Origin: DASUTW01 sp035513995
Lineage (GTDB): Bacteria > Actinomycetota > UBA4738 > CALAEC01
Reading direction: 5' to 3'
DNA length: 28,839 bases
Assembly: GCA_035513995.1 (NCBI GenBank)
Contig: DATKBL010000119.1
Coordinates: 1-28,839 of the forward strand
How positions within the stretch are numbered: the stretch's first letter is position 1; each line of letters opens with the position of its first letter. The position numbers and the translations under genes were made by a program. Under the pieces are notes generated by a model. That model made no database searches. It saw only the letters and a program-made list of their open reading frames with translations, and was not told where the DNA came from. Below, in pieces: positions 7,397 through 14,068 of this stretch.

Positions 7397-8700
7397 CAGA
7401 TCCTCCTCATCCGGGGCAGGCGAAGCAGCAGCACCAGCGCGGCCCCCACGAGCACGGAGGCTGCGGCGTAGTTGAGCAGCGCCCGTCCGAGGAATAGCGT
7501 CGTCGGCGACGGCTCCTCGATCAGCTCGCCGCCGGGATCGTGCTCGATCGCCGCGACCGCGCCCCCTCGGGCCGCGACGTAGATCCGGTCCCCGTTCACG
7601 GCGACGGCGTGGACGCGGTCGGCCCCGAAGGACCGCTTCCAGACGAGCAGCCCGCTCTCGAGATCGATCGCCGAGAGCTGGCCGCTCAGGTCCCCCACCA
7701 CCACCGTCTCGCCGCTGATCGAGGGGGAGCCGCCGAGCAGGAACCCCGGCACGCGGAAGGTCCAGAGGATCTCCCCGTCATCGCGGTCCAGTCGGTACAC
7801 GTGGCCGCCCGCGTCGGCGAGCACCACGGTGGACCCGGTCACGATCGGCATCTGTCGGCCGGTGAACGGGAGGCGGACCTCCGTGGTCCACCGGTCCGCA
7901 CCGTCGGATGCGTCGAAGGCGCTGGCCCCGGGGCGCCCGTCGACCGTCCCCACGACGACCAGCCCCTCCCCCTCCGACGGGGAGGAGACGCCGAGGCCGA
8001 CCCCCCCGGGACGGTAGCTCCACACGCGCTCGCCGGTCTCCTCATGGAGGGCGACGAGGAACGAGGCCCGATCGGGGACGTCCTGCCCGGAAACGAGGAC
8101 CAGTCCTTCGGTGACGGCGGGGGCGCTCTCGAAACGCTCGCCGGACGGATCCTCGGGGAACGTCCACGCGACCGAGCCGTCCTCCAGGTCGAGCGCGTAC
8201 AGCGTCCCGGCCCGGGTGGCGACGTAGGCCCGCTCCCCCGCGGCGGTCACCCCGCCGGCGGAGGGCGAGTCGATCTCGGCCCGCCACGCGGGCTCCCCGT
8301 CGGAGGCGGTCAGCGCGACGACGGTTGCATCATCTCCCTCCCCCTCTACGAAGAGCACGAGGTCGCCGGCCACAGCCGGGGCGCCGCCCGTCCCCTCGAC
8401 GCGCGCCACGGACCACACGCTCTCGCCGCTCTCGGGGTCGAGCGCGGCCACCTCCGAGCGACCCACGACCACGAGGAGCCCCGCGCCGAGCACCGGCGGG
8501 CCCACGGGGGGGCCGCCCGGGAGCTCGGTCTCCCAGGCCACCCGATAGGGAGGCGCGGGCCCCTCGGCGACCGCTTCGTGTGCGGGCGTCCGTCCCACCA
8601 CCGGCCAGGCGTCCTCCTGGGCGGTCACGGACGACGGGGCCCAGATCGCGGACAGCAGCAGCGCCAGGGCGAGGGGTCGGGGAGGGACGAGGGCACGCAC
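7396..8700 (-). CDS. Secreted, membrane-anchored PQQ-like beta-propeller repeat protein
   Basis: The 434-residue protein has an N-terminal signal peptide (hydrophobic LALALLLSAIWA, likely cleavage after VTA). About seven or eight propeller blades follow, each with the pattern 'VYALDxxDGxxxWxx'; examples are VAALDPESGESVWSV, LYALDLEDGSVAWTF, VYRLDRDDGEILWTF and LSAIDLESGLLVWKR. A C-terminal membrane helix (ASVLVGAALVLLLRL) with a basic end anchors it outside the cell. This fold occurs in PQQ dehydrogenases, BamB and many scaffold proteins; no PQQ or metal-binding catalytic residues are evident, so a binding or scaffold role is more likely. The start is GTG, since the signal peptide begins there; the upstream ATG at 8710 is in another frame. 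It lies 11 bases after the M23 peptidase stop and is coupled to the next membrane-protein gene. Confidence 0.85.
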   Translation of the reverse strand: MRALVPPRPLALALLLSAIWAPSSVTAQEDAWPVVGRTPAHEAVAEGPAPPYRVAWETELPGGPPVGPPVLGAGLLVVVGRSEVAALDPESGESVWSVARVEGTGGAPAVAGDLVLFVEGEGDDATVVALTASDGEPAWRAEIDSPSAGGVTAAGERAYVATRAGTLYALDLEDGSVAWTFPEDPSGERFESAPAVTEGLVLVSGQDVPDRASFLVALHEETGERVWSYRPGGVGLGVSSPSEGEGLVVVGTVDGRPGASAFDASDGADRWTTEVRLPFTGRQMPIVTGSTVVLADAGGHVYRLDRDDGEILWTFRVPGFLLGGSPSISGETVVVGDLSGQLSAIDLESGLLVWKRSFGADRVHAVAVNGDRIYVAARGGAVAAIEHDPGGELIEEPSPTTLFLGRALLNYAAASVLVGAALVLLLRLPRMRRI

Positions 8701-8711
8701 GGTCGCTCATT

Positions 8712-9245
8712 CTAGGGGGGCGAGCGCGCCCATGCCCCCACGGGGGCGAGGCGGACGACGCCGACGAGGCTCACGGGCTCGAGCAGGACGAGCGGATCGA
8801 GGTAGACGTCGCCGATCCTGGCCCCGAGGTGGAGGTGGGCGTCCTCGGATCCTGGGTGCCCGCGTCCGCTACGCCCGATCACCTCTGCCCTGGCCACCAG
8901 GTCGCCCTCTCGAGCCTCCAGCCGCGAGAGCCACGAGTACGTGGTCCGGATCCCGGCGGGGTGGAGGATCGAGAGGTAGCGCTCGCCGTCGATCGTGCCG
9001 GCGAACGAGACGACGCCCCGTTCCGCGGCGCGAACGCGCGTCCCCGGCTCGGCCTCGATGTCGATGCCTCGGTGCCCGGGACCATAGGGGCTCGCCGACG
9101 GCTCGAAGCCCCGCAGGACCCGACCGTGGATGGGCCAGGCGTAGGACCCGGGGCTCCCCTGGCTCGAGATCTGGAAGGGCGGGCGCGCGGTCACCAGGGA
9201 CCCGAGCAATGTCCAGGCCGCGACCGCCGCCGGAAGCGCGTGCAC
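8712..9245 (-). CDS. Secreted M23/LytM-type peptidase family protein, catalytic His replaced
   Basis: Member of the M23 (LytM) fold, which cuts or binds peptidoglycan peptides outside the cell. The 177-residue protein starts with a signal-like hydrophobic segment (ALPAAVAAWTLLGSLVTA). The first zinc motif is GHRGID (His58, Asp62) and the second is HLHLG (His137, His139). The usual catalytic His of the YxHL motif is replaced: the sequence reads TYSWLS, with Trp105 where His is expected. Related actinobacterial proteins beside rpsB, such as mycobacterial Rv2891, also lack it as far as I recall, so it may be inactive as a hydrolase or a binding protein. The GTG start has an AAGGAGG site about ten bases upstream. 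The gene sits between whiG and rpsB, a conserved place, and is preceded by a damage-type promoter. Confidence 0.9.
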   Translation of the reverse strand: MHALPAAVAAWTLLGSLVTARPPFQISSQGSPGSYAWPIHGRVLRGFEPSASPYGPGHRGIDIEAEPGTRVRAAERGVVSFAGTIDGERYLSILHPAGIRTTYSWLSRLEAREGDLVARAEVIGRSGRGHPGSEDAHLHLGARIGDVYLDPLVLLEPVSLVGVVRLAPVGAWARSPP

Positions 9246-9255
9246 GCGTCGTCCA

Positions 9256-9268
9256 CCTCCTTCGGAGG
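9256..9268 (-). promoter_or_regulatory. Small hairpin covering the ribosome site of the M23 gene
   Basis: On the minus strand the sequence reads CCTCC-GAA-GGAGG, so the ribosome site can pair perfectly with the five bases just upstream. A five-pair GC stem would partly hide the site and lower translation. Whether it forms in the cell is inference. Confidence 0.45.
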
Positions 9269-9280
9269 GGGGCGCGAAGG

Positions 9281-9303
9281 ACCCTACCAGGAGGGTCCGA
9301 CAC
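9281..9303 (-). promoter_or_regulatory. RecA-NDp-like (PafBC-type) promoter upstream of the M23 gene
   Basis: Minus strand: GTGTCGGAC, eight bases, then TAGGGT. The known RecA-independent damage promoter has TGTCRGTG, eight bases, then TAnnnT; here the TGTCGG core, spacing and -10 agree. The same 15-base GTTCGTGTCGGACCC stretch also precedes comM and yraN. The -10 lies 35 bases before the GTG of the M23 gene. The arms GGACCCT and AGGGTCC also form an inverted repeat across the spacer. Confidence 0.65.
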
Positions 9304-9312
9304 GAACGGGGG

Positions 9313-10101
9313 TCAGGCGTCCCGGTCGTCGAGGGCGCGGCGGAGGTTCCCCACCGCCTTCGTGTGGATCTGACAGATCCGCGACTCGGTCACGCCCAGG
9401 ATCTCGCCGATCTCGGCCAGCGTGAGGCCCTCGAAGTAGTAGAGGGTCACGACGACTTTCTCGCGCTCGGCCAGGGAGTTGATGGCGTGGGAGAGGAGGC
9501 CCCGCATCTCCTGGCCCTCGAGCTCGGCCGTCGGGTCGGCGTTGGCCGCGTCGGCCAGCGTGTCGAGGAGCGTCCTCGACTCGCCCCTGTCGTCTCCCCC
9601 CGCGACGACATCGTCGAGCGCCAGGACGGAGACGAAGGAGATCTGGCTGACGACATCGTGGAGCTCGCCCACCCCGATCCCCAGGTGCTCGGAGACCTCC
9701 TCGTCCGAGGGGGAGCGCCCGAGCTTCGCTTCGAGGGTCTGGTAGGCCTTGTCGAGCTCCCTGGCCTTGAACCTCACCGAGCGCGGGACCCAGTCGAGGG
9801 CGCGGAGCTCGTCGATGATCGCGCCCCTGATCCGGGGGATCGCGTAGGTCTCGAACTTCACGGCGCGGGCGAGGTCGAACTTGTCCAAGGCGTCGATGAG
9901 CCCGAACATGCCGAACGAGGTGAGGTCGGCCTGATCCACGGTCTGGGGCAGGCCAGCGGCCAGCCTCCCCGCCACGAACTTCACCAGCGGCGCGTAGTGG
10001 AGGATCAGCCGCTCGCGCACGTCATGGGCGCCGGAGGCCTTGTACTCCTCCCAGAGCCCGGTGAGCTCGTCCTGCTCGACGGCCTTCTGGTCGCTCGCGA
10101 T
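9313..10101 (-). CDS. whiG: RNA polymerase sigma factor of the WhiG/FliA type, apparent AUC start
   Basis: Alternative sigma-70 family factor of the FliA/WhiG branch, which in Streptomyces controls sporulation and elsewhere motility. Region 2 is seen in LILHYAPLVKFVAGRLAAGLP, LTSFGMFGLIDALDKFD and AVKFETYAIPRIRGAIIDELRALDW. Region 3 follows, and region 4 is INSLAEREKVVVTLYYFEGLTLAEIGEILGVTESRICQIHTKA. No ATG, GTG or TTG exists in frame before the GTG at 10020, but that GTG would remove the conserved LWEEYKASG helix found in WhiG. In-frame codons extend upstream to an ATC at 10101 with a perfect GAGGAGG eight bases before it and right after the xerC stop. I therefore place the start there (262 residues). 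No flagellar genes are visible here, so its regulon is unknown. Confidence 0.9.
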   Translation of the reverse strand: MASDQKAVEQDELTGLWEEYKASGAHDVRERLILHYAPLVKFVAGRLAAGLPQTVDQADLTSFGMFGLIDALDKFDLARAVKFETYAIPRIRGAIIDELRALDWVPRSVRFKARELDKAYQTLEAKLGRSPSDEEVSEHLGIGVGELHDVVSQISFVSVLALDDVVAGGDDRGESRTLLDTLADAANADPTAELEGQEMRGLLSHAINSLAEREKVVVTLYYFEGLTLAEIGEILGVTESRICQIHTKAVGNLRRALDDRDA

Positions 10102-10117
10102 CCGTGGAACCTCCTCG

Positions 10118-11020
10118 TCAGGCTCGCGGGTGGCTGTCCCGATATGCCCCGAACAACCGCCGTCGCGAGACGTGCGTGTACCGCTGCGTCACCTCCAGGC
10201 TCGCATGCCCTAGAAGCTCCTGCACGGCCCGGATATCCGCTCCTCCTTCCATCAGGTGGGTCGCGAACGAGTGCCGCAGCGTGTGCGGGCTCACCCGGCG
10301 TCCCACCAGGACGTCCCTCCCATATCTTTCCACCAAAGCGCGGACATCGCGGGCACCGAGGCGACGGCCCCTGTGGTTGAAGAACAACGCGGACGCCTCC
10401 GAGTGTTCCTGCATCGTCTCGGCGCGCGCGTCGCGCAGGTACTCGCCGAGGGCGTCGGAGGCCGGCTCGCCGAGGGGGATCTCTCTCTCCTTCCTCCCTT
10501 TCCCCAGGACGCGGACTCGCCGTCGATCAAGGTCCACGCGGTCGACGTCGAGCCCGCAGAGCTCGGCCACGCGAATGCCGGTCGAGTAGAGGAGCTCCAG
10601 CACAGCGCGGTCGCGAACGCTCCAGGCGTCCCCACCCGTCGCCGCCTCGACGAGGTCCGCCGCCTCCCCGGCCTTCAGGACCGAGGGGAGCCGCGCCGGG
10701 AGCTTCGGGGAGGAGAGGAGGAGCGCCGGATTCCGGTCGACCCGGCCGCGGCGCGTGGCCCAGGCGTAGAAGGAGCGCACGGCCGCCGCTTTCCGGGCGA
10801 TCGTGGTCCGGGCCAGGCCGAGGGTCCGGAGCTGCGCGAGCCATCGACGGAGCAAGGGGTGGGTGGCGTCGGCGAGGCGCGACCCCCCGCGGTCAAGGAA
10901 GCTCTCGAGGCCCTCGAGGTCGCGACGGTAGGCGGTGAGGGTATGGGGCGAGAGCCGTCGCTCGAGCCCGAGGTGACGGCAGAAGTCGTCGATGAGGTGG
11001 TCCGGTCGCGGATCCGACAT
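10118..11020 (-). CDS. xerC: Tyrosine recombinase XerC/XerD-like
   Basis: Cytosolic site-specific recombinase that resolves chromosome dimers at dif during division. The 300-residue protein has the N-terminal core-binding SAM-like domain (residues about 5-95) and the complete catalytic set: Arg150 (TGIRVAEL), Lys174 (GKGRKER), His246 and Arg249 (HTLRHSFATHL), His272 (LLGHASL) and Tyr281 (TQRYTHV). The start MSDP is preferred over the longer form because GGAGG lies seven bases upstream. The gene sits between dprA and whiG, as in other Actinomycetota, so it is probably the housekeeping Xer protein rather than a phage integrase. No att sites or phage genes are nearby. Confidence 0.93.
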   Translation of the reverse strand: MSDPRPDHLIDDFCRHLGLERRLSPHTLTAYRRDLEGLESFLDRGGSRLADATHPLLRRWLAQLRTLGLARTTIARKAAAVRSFYAWATRRGRVDRNPALLLSSPKLPARLPSVLKAGEAADLVEAATGGDAWSVRDRAVLELLYSTGIRVAELCGLDVDRVDLDRRRVRVLGKGRKEREIPLGEPASDALGEYLRDARAETMQEHSEASALFFNHRGRRLGARDVRALVERYGRDVLVGRRVSPHTLRHSFATHLMEGGADIRAVQELLGHASLEVTQRYTHVSRRRLFGAYRDSHPRA

Positions 11021-11112
11021 GGGGAAGCCTCCGTGACAGAGACCATGTGTGTACCACACGCGAACCTGCGTGGGAAGCATCCGAGCAAGCAACAACGTGG
11101 CACCATGGGCGC
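11021..11112. promoter_or_regulatory. Divergent control region between xerC and a damaged small gene
   Basis: The region holds a perfect 13-base inverted repeat at 11047-11059 (arms GTGTG and CACAC around TAC), a plausible operator for a dimeric regulator. On the plus strand a CACCAT hexamer (11101-11106) lies six bases before the ATG at 11113, the same spacing as the leaderless starts of comM, yraN and DDAH. For xerC I see only the ribosome site and no clear -10. Confidence 0.35.
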
Positions 11113-11328
11113 ATGATCACCCCTGTGGTCGGCCACCCCGTCTGAGAGCTGGACCTGCAGCGCCGCATCCGCGAGGCGCGCGTGGACGCGGCCGTCCGGT
11201 CGGTCGGCCGGGCGAAGGGACGCAGAAGCCTGCTCGACCTCCTGCTCGCCCGGCCGCGGCCGCCCGAGCCGCACGTGGGCGACCTACGAGACCGTGGGGA
11301 CGACGTCTGGAAGGCGCTCCGCTTCTAA
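11113..11328 (+). pseudogene. Small gene with in-frame TGA, unknown family
   Basis: Reading from the ATG gives ten codons, then TGA at 11143-11145, then 60 further codons to a TAA whose bases overlap the dprA stop on the other strand. The C-terminal part reads ELDLQRRIREARVDAAV, then a basic stretch, LLDLLLARPRPPEP and VWKALRF. Third codon positions are almost all G or C across the whole stretch, as in real genes here, which supports former or present coding. With the stop the product is only 10 residues. It may be a recently inactivated gene or a GTG-started shorter one (from 11182). I do not recognise the protein, and I see no sign of selenocysteine use. Confidence 0.45.
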
Positions 11329-12512
11329 GGCTCGCCCTCCTCCACCCTGGAGCGACGCTCGAACCGTCCCCCCACGTCGCGGACCAGCCCTCGGAGCTCG
11401 AGTGCCGCGAGCAGGGGGAAGACCCGATGCGTGGGCAGGCCCGCGTCGGCCGCGACCTGCTCCGCCGTGGTGGGCGCCGCGAGCGCGGCCACCACGCGCC
11501 GCTCCTCCGCGGTCAGCCCCTCCTCGTCGGGCGGCGGCCCCGCATCGCCCTCCCGAAGGGCACGGAACGCCTTCGAATCGATGCTGCGGAGACTGTCGAG
11601 GACGTCCGGAGCGTGTCGGACCAGCGGCGCGCCGTCCCGGATCAGGGCGTTGGGCACCTCCGCGAGCTGGGAGGAGACGTTGCCGGGGACCGCGTAGACG
11701 TCCCGTCCCAGGTCGGTGGCGATCTCGGCGGTGATCATCGAGCCGCTCCCCGCCGCCCCCTCGACCACGACCACCGCGCTGGCGAGGGCCGCGAGGAGAC
11801 GGTTGCGGGCCGGGAACCGGAACGCTCGTGCGGGCGTGCCGGGCGGATACTCGCTCACGACCGCGCCCTCGACCGCGACCCGCTCGATCAGGTCCCGGTT
11901 CGACGGGGGGTACGGCACGTCGATGCCCGAGCCGAGGACCACGACGGTGTGTCCCTCGCCCCCGAGCGCGCCCCGATGCGCCGCCCCGTCGATCCCCAGG
12001 GCGGCCCCGCTGACCACGGTGACGCCGGCCGAGGCAAGCCCCCGGCCGATCGCCTCGGACGTCTCCCGCCCGTAGGAGGAGCAGCGGCGGGCGCCCACGA
12101 TCCCGACGGCGACCGCCTCGAGCGGCACTGCGCCACGGACGAACAAGAACGCGGGCGGGTCGGGAAGGTCGAGGAGGCGATCCGGGAAGCCGGGGTCGGT
12201 GGGCAGGAGGAACCGACCCCCGCGATCCTCGAGGGACGCCATGAGCTGTGCCGGTGTCGGTCGAGGACGCTCTCTCCGAGGGGTCCTCGTTGCGGCGAGG
12301 CACGCGGAGGCGGTCCCCTCCCGCCAGGCCAGGGCGTGCAGCTCCGAGGGGATCACGTGCATCGTGGAGAGCGTCAGCAGCGCCTCGCGGTCGCGCTCGG
12401 TCGCGGCGAACCCGTCCGGCCACCCACGCGGGAGGGAGCGCGCGTCGCCCTCGCCGAGCTCCGGGCGAGGGACGACGCCGGGGGGCGAGGGCGACGCGCG
12501 CTCAGGCGGCAC
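11325..12512 (-). CDS. dprA: DNA-processing protein DprA
   Basis: Cytosolic protein that binds incoming single-stranded DNA and loads RecA during natural transformation. The 395-residue protein has a ~100-residue N-terminal region, FPDRLLDLPDPPAFLFVRG, and a Rossmann-like core with VGARRCSSYG, VVSGAALGIDGAAH, FPARNRLLAALA, EGAAGSGSMITAEIA and DVYAVPGN. A C-terminal winged helix (TAEQVAADAGLPTHRVFPLLAALELRGLV) follows. All DprA hallmarks are present. The GTG start has a GGAGG six bases upstream, and the gene overlaps the end of comM by 11 bases, so both are cotranscribed from the comM promoter. The final codons converge on a damaged small plus-strand gene. Confidence 0.96.
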   Translation of the reverse strand: MPPERASPSPPGVVPRPELGEGDARSLPRGWPDGFAATERDREALLTLSTMHVIPSELHALAWREGTASACLAATRTPRRERPRPTPAQLMASLEDRGGRFLLPTDPGFPDRLLDLPDPPAFLFVRGAVPLEAVAVGIVGARRCSSYGRETSEAIGRGLASAGVTVVSGAALGIDGAAHRGALGGEGHTVVVLGSGIDVPYPPSNRDLIERVAVEGAVVSEYPPGTPARAFRFPARNRLLAALASAVVVVEGAAGSGSMITAEIATDLGRDVYAVPGNVSSQLAEVPNALIRDGAPLVRHAPDVLDSLRSIDSKAFRALREGDAGPPPDEEGLTAEERRVVAALAAPTTAEQVAADAGLPTHRVFPLLAALELRGLVRDVGGRFERRSRVEEGEP

Positions 12513-14034
12513 CGGCGCCCTCCCGATCGGCCCCGCGGAACCGCAGCGCCTCGTAAAGGTGGACCCCGCTCACGCGCTCGGCCCCCTCGAGGTCGGCGAT
12601 CGTCCGGGCCACCTTCAGGGCCCGGTCGAAGCCGCGGCCCGACAGCCCCAGCCGCTCGACCGCCCTCCCCAGCACCTTCTCGGCCTCGGAGGTGAGGCGT
12701 GCGTGCCGCCTGGCGATCGACCCGGGCATCGCGGCGTTCGCCCCGAACGGGGTCCCGCGGAGCCTGGCCCTCTGGCGCTCACGGGCGGCCTCCACCCGCT
12801 CGCGGATCGCGGCGGACGCCTCCCCCGGCTCCGAGCCCATCAGCTCGCCCTTCGACAGACGCGGCACCGTGAGCCTGATGTCGAGACGATCGAGCATCGG
12901 GCCGGACAGGCGCTGCCGGTACTGCGCGGCCCGATGGGGGGCGCAGTCGCACCTGCGGCGAGGATCGCCCTCGTAGCCGCACGGGCACCGGTTGGCCGCC
13001 GCGACCAGGGTGCAGCGAGCCGGGAACGCCACCGCGCCCGACGCCCGGACCACCACCACCCGCCCGTCCTCCAGGGGCTGCCGGAGCCCCTCGAGGACGT
13101 CGCGGCGGAACTCGGTCACCTCGTCGAGGAAGAGGACCCCATGGTGCGCCAGACTGAGCTCGCCGGGGCGGATCACCTGGGACCCCCCGCCGAGCAGCCC
13201 TGGGGTCGAGATCGAGTGATGCGGAGCTCGGAAGGGGCGGGCCTCGACGAGCCCCCGCCCCGGCGGCACGAGCCCCGCGATCGAGTGCAGGCGAGTGACC
13301 TCGAGCGCCTCGTCGCGGGTGAGTGCCGGGAGGATCGTGGGGAGGCGCCGAGCGAGCATCGTCTTCCCTCCTCCGGGCGGCCCGAAGAAGAGCACGTTGT
13401 GGCCTCCGGCGGCGGCCACCTCGAGAGCCCGGCGGGCCTCGGCCTGGCCGCGAACCTCTGCGAAGTCGATCTCCGTCTCCGCGTCGGAGGAGGGCGGGGG
13501 GTCGGGCGGCGGATCCGGCTCCCACCTCCCCCGGAGGAACTCCACCGCCCGGGCCAGCGACGGAGCACCCACGACCTCGATCCCCTCGACCAGGGCCGCC
13601 TCGGCGGCGTTGGCCTCCGGGACGATCACCCCCCGGAGCCCGGCCTCCCGAGCCGCCCACGCCACCGCGAGGATGCCGGGAGTCGGGACCAGCGACCCCT
13701 TCAGCGAGAGCTCGCCCGCCGAGGCGAAGGTCGGCAGCCGCTCCTGGTCGAGCTGCGACGTGGCGGCCAGCACCGCGAGCGCGATCGGCAGGTCGAAGCC
13801 CGGCCCCTCCTTCCGGAGATCGGCCGGGCTGAGGTTCACGGTCACGCGCCGCAGCGGCCACTCGAGGCCGGAGTTCTCCACCGCGGGTCGCACCCGCTCG
13901 CGCGCGTCCTGGACGGCGGCTCCCGGGAGGCCGGTCAGCTGCAGGGCCGGCAGCCCTCGCCCCACGTGGGCCTCGACCGAGACGGGGTGCCCGTGCACCC
14001 CGACCACCGCGACGCCGACCGCGCGGGCATACAT
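12502..14034 (-). CDS. comM: ComM/YifB-type AAA+ ATPase, Mg-chelatase-like helicase
   Basis: Hexameric AAA+ branch-migration helicase that helps integrate foreign DNA during transformation. The 510-residue protein has an N-terminal Lon-protease-like domain (residues 1-170), a Pro-rich linker, and an ATPase core. The core carries Walker A GPPGGGKT (218-225), Walker B GVLFLDEV, the sensor segment LVAAANRCPCGY with a zinc-like Cys cluster (CPCG, RRRCDC), and SGPMLDRLDIRL. The C-terminal domain ends with LSGRGFDRALKVARTIADLEG. The ATG follows a -10 TAGGGT by six bases, and no ribosome site is present; the mRNA is probably leaderless. It overlaps dprA. Its promoter belongs to a four-member repeated element that resembles DNA-damage promoters. 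Confidence 0.96.
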   Translation of the reverse strand: MYARAVGVAVVGVHGHPVSVEAHVGRGLPALQLTGLPGAAVQDARERVRPAVENSGLEWPLRRVTVNLSPADLRKEGPGFDLPIALAVLAATSQLDQERLPTFASAGELSLKGSLVPTPGILAVAWAAREAGLRGVIVPEANAAEAALVEGIEVVGAPSLARAVEFLRGRWEPDPPPDPPPSSDAETEIDFAEVRGQAEARRALEVAAAGGHNVLFFGPPGGGKTMLARRLPTILPALTRDEALEVTRLHSIAGLVPPGRGLVEARPFRAPHHSISTPGLLGGGSQVIRPGELSLAHHGVLFLDEVTEFRRDVLEGLRQPLEDGRVVVVRASGAVAFPARCTLVAAANRCPCGYEGDPRRRCDCAPHRAAQYRQRLSGPMLDRLDIRLTVPRLSKGELMGSEPGEASAAIRERVEAARERQRARLRGTPFGANAAMPGSIARRHARLTSEAEKVLGRAVERLGLSGRGFDRALKVARTIADLEGAERVSGVHLYEALRFRGADREGAGAA

Positions 14035-14040
14035 GCGGGG

Positions 14041-14063
14041 ACCCTAGCGCGAGGGTCCGACAC
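14041..14063 (-). promoter_or_regulatory. RecA-NDp-like promoter of comM-dprA, leaderless
   Basis: Minus strand: GTGTCGGAC, eight bases (CCTCGCGC), then TAGGGT, with six bases to the comM ATG. Spacing and bases follow the RecA-NDp scheme TGTCRGTG-N8-TAnnnT apart from the AC in place of TG. The GTTC before it is shared with the M23 and yraN sites. The GGACCCT and AGGGTCC arms form an inverted repeat here too. Confidence 0.7.
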
Positions 14064-14068
14064 GAACC

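Noticed and set aside
10118..11020. xerC as a phage integrase
   Set aside because: Conserved place between dprA and whiG, with no phage genes or att repeats.
11143..11145. In-frame TGA as selenocysteine
   Set aside because: No convincing SECIS-like hairpin was seen, and no Sec-type protein family fits.
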